Source of the DNA: Porticoccaceae bacterium
GTDB taxonomy: Bacteria; Pseudomonadota; Gammaproteobacteria; Pseudomonadales; Porticoccaceae
Assembly: GCA_030590275.1 (NCBI GenBank)
Contig: JAUUYV010000179.1
Coordinates: 1-5,049 of the forward strand
Length of the DNA stretch: 5,049 bases
Direction: 5' to 3'
Below the pieces are notes generated by a model that was not told the DNA's origin, did no database searches, and saw only the letters and a program-made list of their open reading frames with translations. Shown here in pieces: positions 4,531 through 5,049 of this stretch; positions within the stretch are counted from its first letter, which is position 1; the number at the start of each line of letters is the position of its first letter. A program made the position numbers and the translations under genes.

Positions 4531-5049
4531 TTTAGTATCTCCGTGTTAAGCCCTTCCACATTGCCCATAGGATCCTCTGAATAGAAGTTCAAGGTCATCT
4601 CGCCGCGTTTATCCAGGGTTAGGCTAATTGGCCCGGTGTAGGCTTGCCAATCGCTTGTTGTTATACCGCCAGCCGTCACTACGCCCAGCCCGGTCAGCTG
4701 GAACAGGGTCGTGGCGGGCTCATTTACGCTCAGGGTAACGATATGGCTGGCAATACCTTTGGTGGTTTGCCTCACTGTGCTAAACGTGGTGACCGGTGGT
4801 GTGGTCTCGGGACCGTTGTTAATTATTTGTACCGTCACGTAGTCAACATTGGTATCGCCCAGATTATCGGTCACGGTGAGGCGAAAGGTCAGGTCTTCAT
4901 CGGCACTGACCACCGGCGCATCAAACTCGGTAAGCTCAGAGGCGGGATCAAAGATAGAGACGGATGTGCCCGCAGTCTGTCCCCAGAGATAAGACGCGAT
5001 GCTGCCGTCCGGATCGGTCGAGGCACTGCCATCGAGCGTAACTGACAAA
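4527..5049 (-). CDS. C-terminal end of a secreted or surface PKD-domain protein (5' truncated by window edge)
   Basis: The frame is open to the window edge and ends with TGA at 4527-4529. The first in-frame start-like codon is a TTG at 5048-5046 that falls inside the conserved PKD strand (LSVTLDGSAS), so it is almost certainly an internal Leu and the true start lies outside. Residues 1-75 of the visible 173 are most of a PKD domain: VTLDGSASTDPDGSIASYLW, then FRLTVTDNLG and VDYVTVQI. After a Pro/Thr linker (ETTPPVTT), residues about 85-173 form a second beta-sandwich with WQAYTGPISLTL and FYSEDPMGNVEG. This looks like the chitobiase C-terminal or OmpL47-like repeats of exported proteins. The domains suggest an extracytoplasmic binding or scaffold protein. 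Its stop overlaps the RHS start (ATGA), so it is probably co-translated with the RHS protein and may act as its carrier or partner; that role is inference. Confidence 0.75.
   Translation of the reverse strand, partial: LSVTLDGSASTDPDGSIASYLWGQTAGTSVSIFDPASELTEFDAPVVSADEDLTFRLTVTDNLGDTNVDYVTVQIINNGPETTPPVTTFSTVRQTTKGIASHIVTLSVNEPATTLFQLTGLGVVTAGGITTSDWQAYTGPISLTLDKRGEMTLNFYSEDPMGNVEGLNTEILK
4539..4542 (-). promoter_or_regulatory. Ribosome binding site deciding the RHS start
   Basis: GGAG lies 8 nt before the ATG at 4530, inside the last codons of the upstream gene. It supports this start over the in-frame ATG at residue 9 (4506) and keeps the Arg before the hydrophobic core of the signal peptide. 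Confidence 0.6.

Noticed and set aside
4644..5045. 133-aa plus-strand reading frame opposite the PKD domain
   Set aside because: Antisense shadow of a domain with clear PKD motifs; the product has no recognisable features.
5046..5048. TTG as the start codon of the PKD-domain gene
   Set aside because: It lies in the conserved first strand of the PKD domain and the frame stays open to the window edge, so the gene is truncated and the codon is an internal Leu.

Overview
All intact genes lie on the minus strand, so they read from the right end of the window to the left. Codon use, about 55-60 % GC in the metabolic genes, and the gene families suggest a Gammaproteobacterium, perhaps a marine or environmental one. 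That placement is inference; no rRNA or marker gene is present.

Right part (about 5049-3309) is a secreted polymorphic-toxin-like cluster. It starts with the C-terminal end of a large surface or secreted protein, carrying a PKD domain and a second beta-sandwich domain. This gene overlaps by ATGA a very short RHS protein (336 aa) that has its own signal peptide, only the terminal RHS core, and a 178-residue variable C-terminal tip. One base after its stop codon comes a 69-aa protein with two membrane spans, in the position expected for an immunity gene. GC falls stepwise from about 57 % (RHS core) to 48 % (tip) to 29 % (small membrane protein), which is what an exchanged tip/immunity cassette would look like.

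Middle part (about 3308-2717) has no intact gene. It holds mobile-element debris: a plus-strand IS30-family transposase C-terminal remnant, a likely IS30-type end, and two similar small hairpins with GACCCC in the loop that flank the remnant. A 9-bp inverted repeat 83 bp apart follows, and then a structured leader in front of the next operon with an 18-bp dyad and two further hairpins.

Left part (2716-1) is a threonine catabolic operon. A short-chain-type L-threonine 3-dehydrogenase oxidises threonine to 2-amino-3-ketobutyrate. It overlaps by 11 bp a 2-amino-3-ketobutyrate CoA ligase, which cleaves that product to glycine and acetyl-CoA. After 83 bp without a visible terminator comes the N-terminal part of a D-2-hydroxyacid dehydrogenase of the glycerate/hydroxypyruvate type, cut by the window edge. 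It may act on downstream glycine/serine/glyoxylate carbon, but this is inferred from position only.
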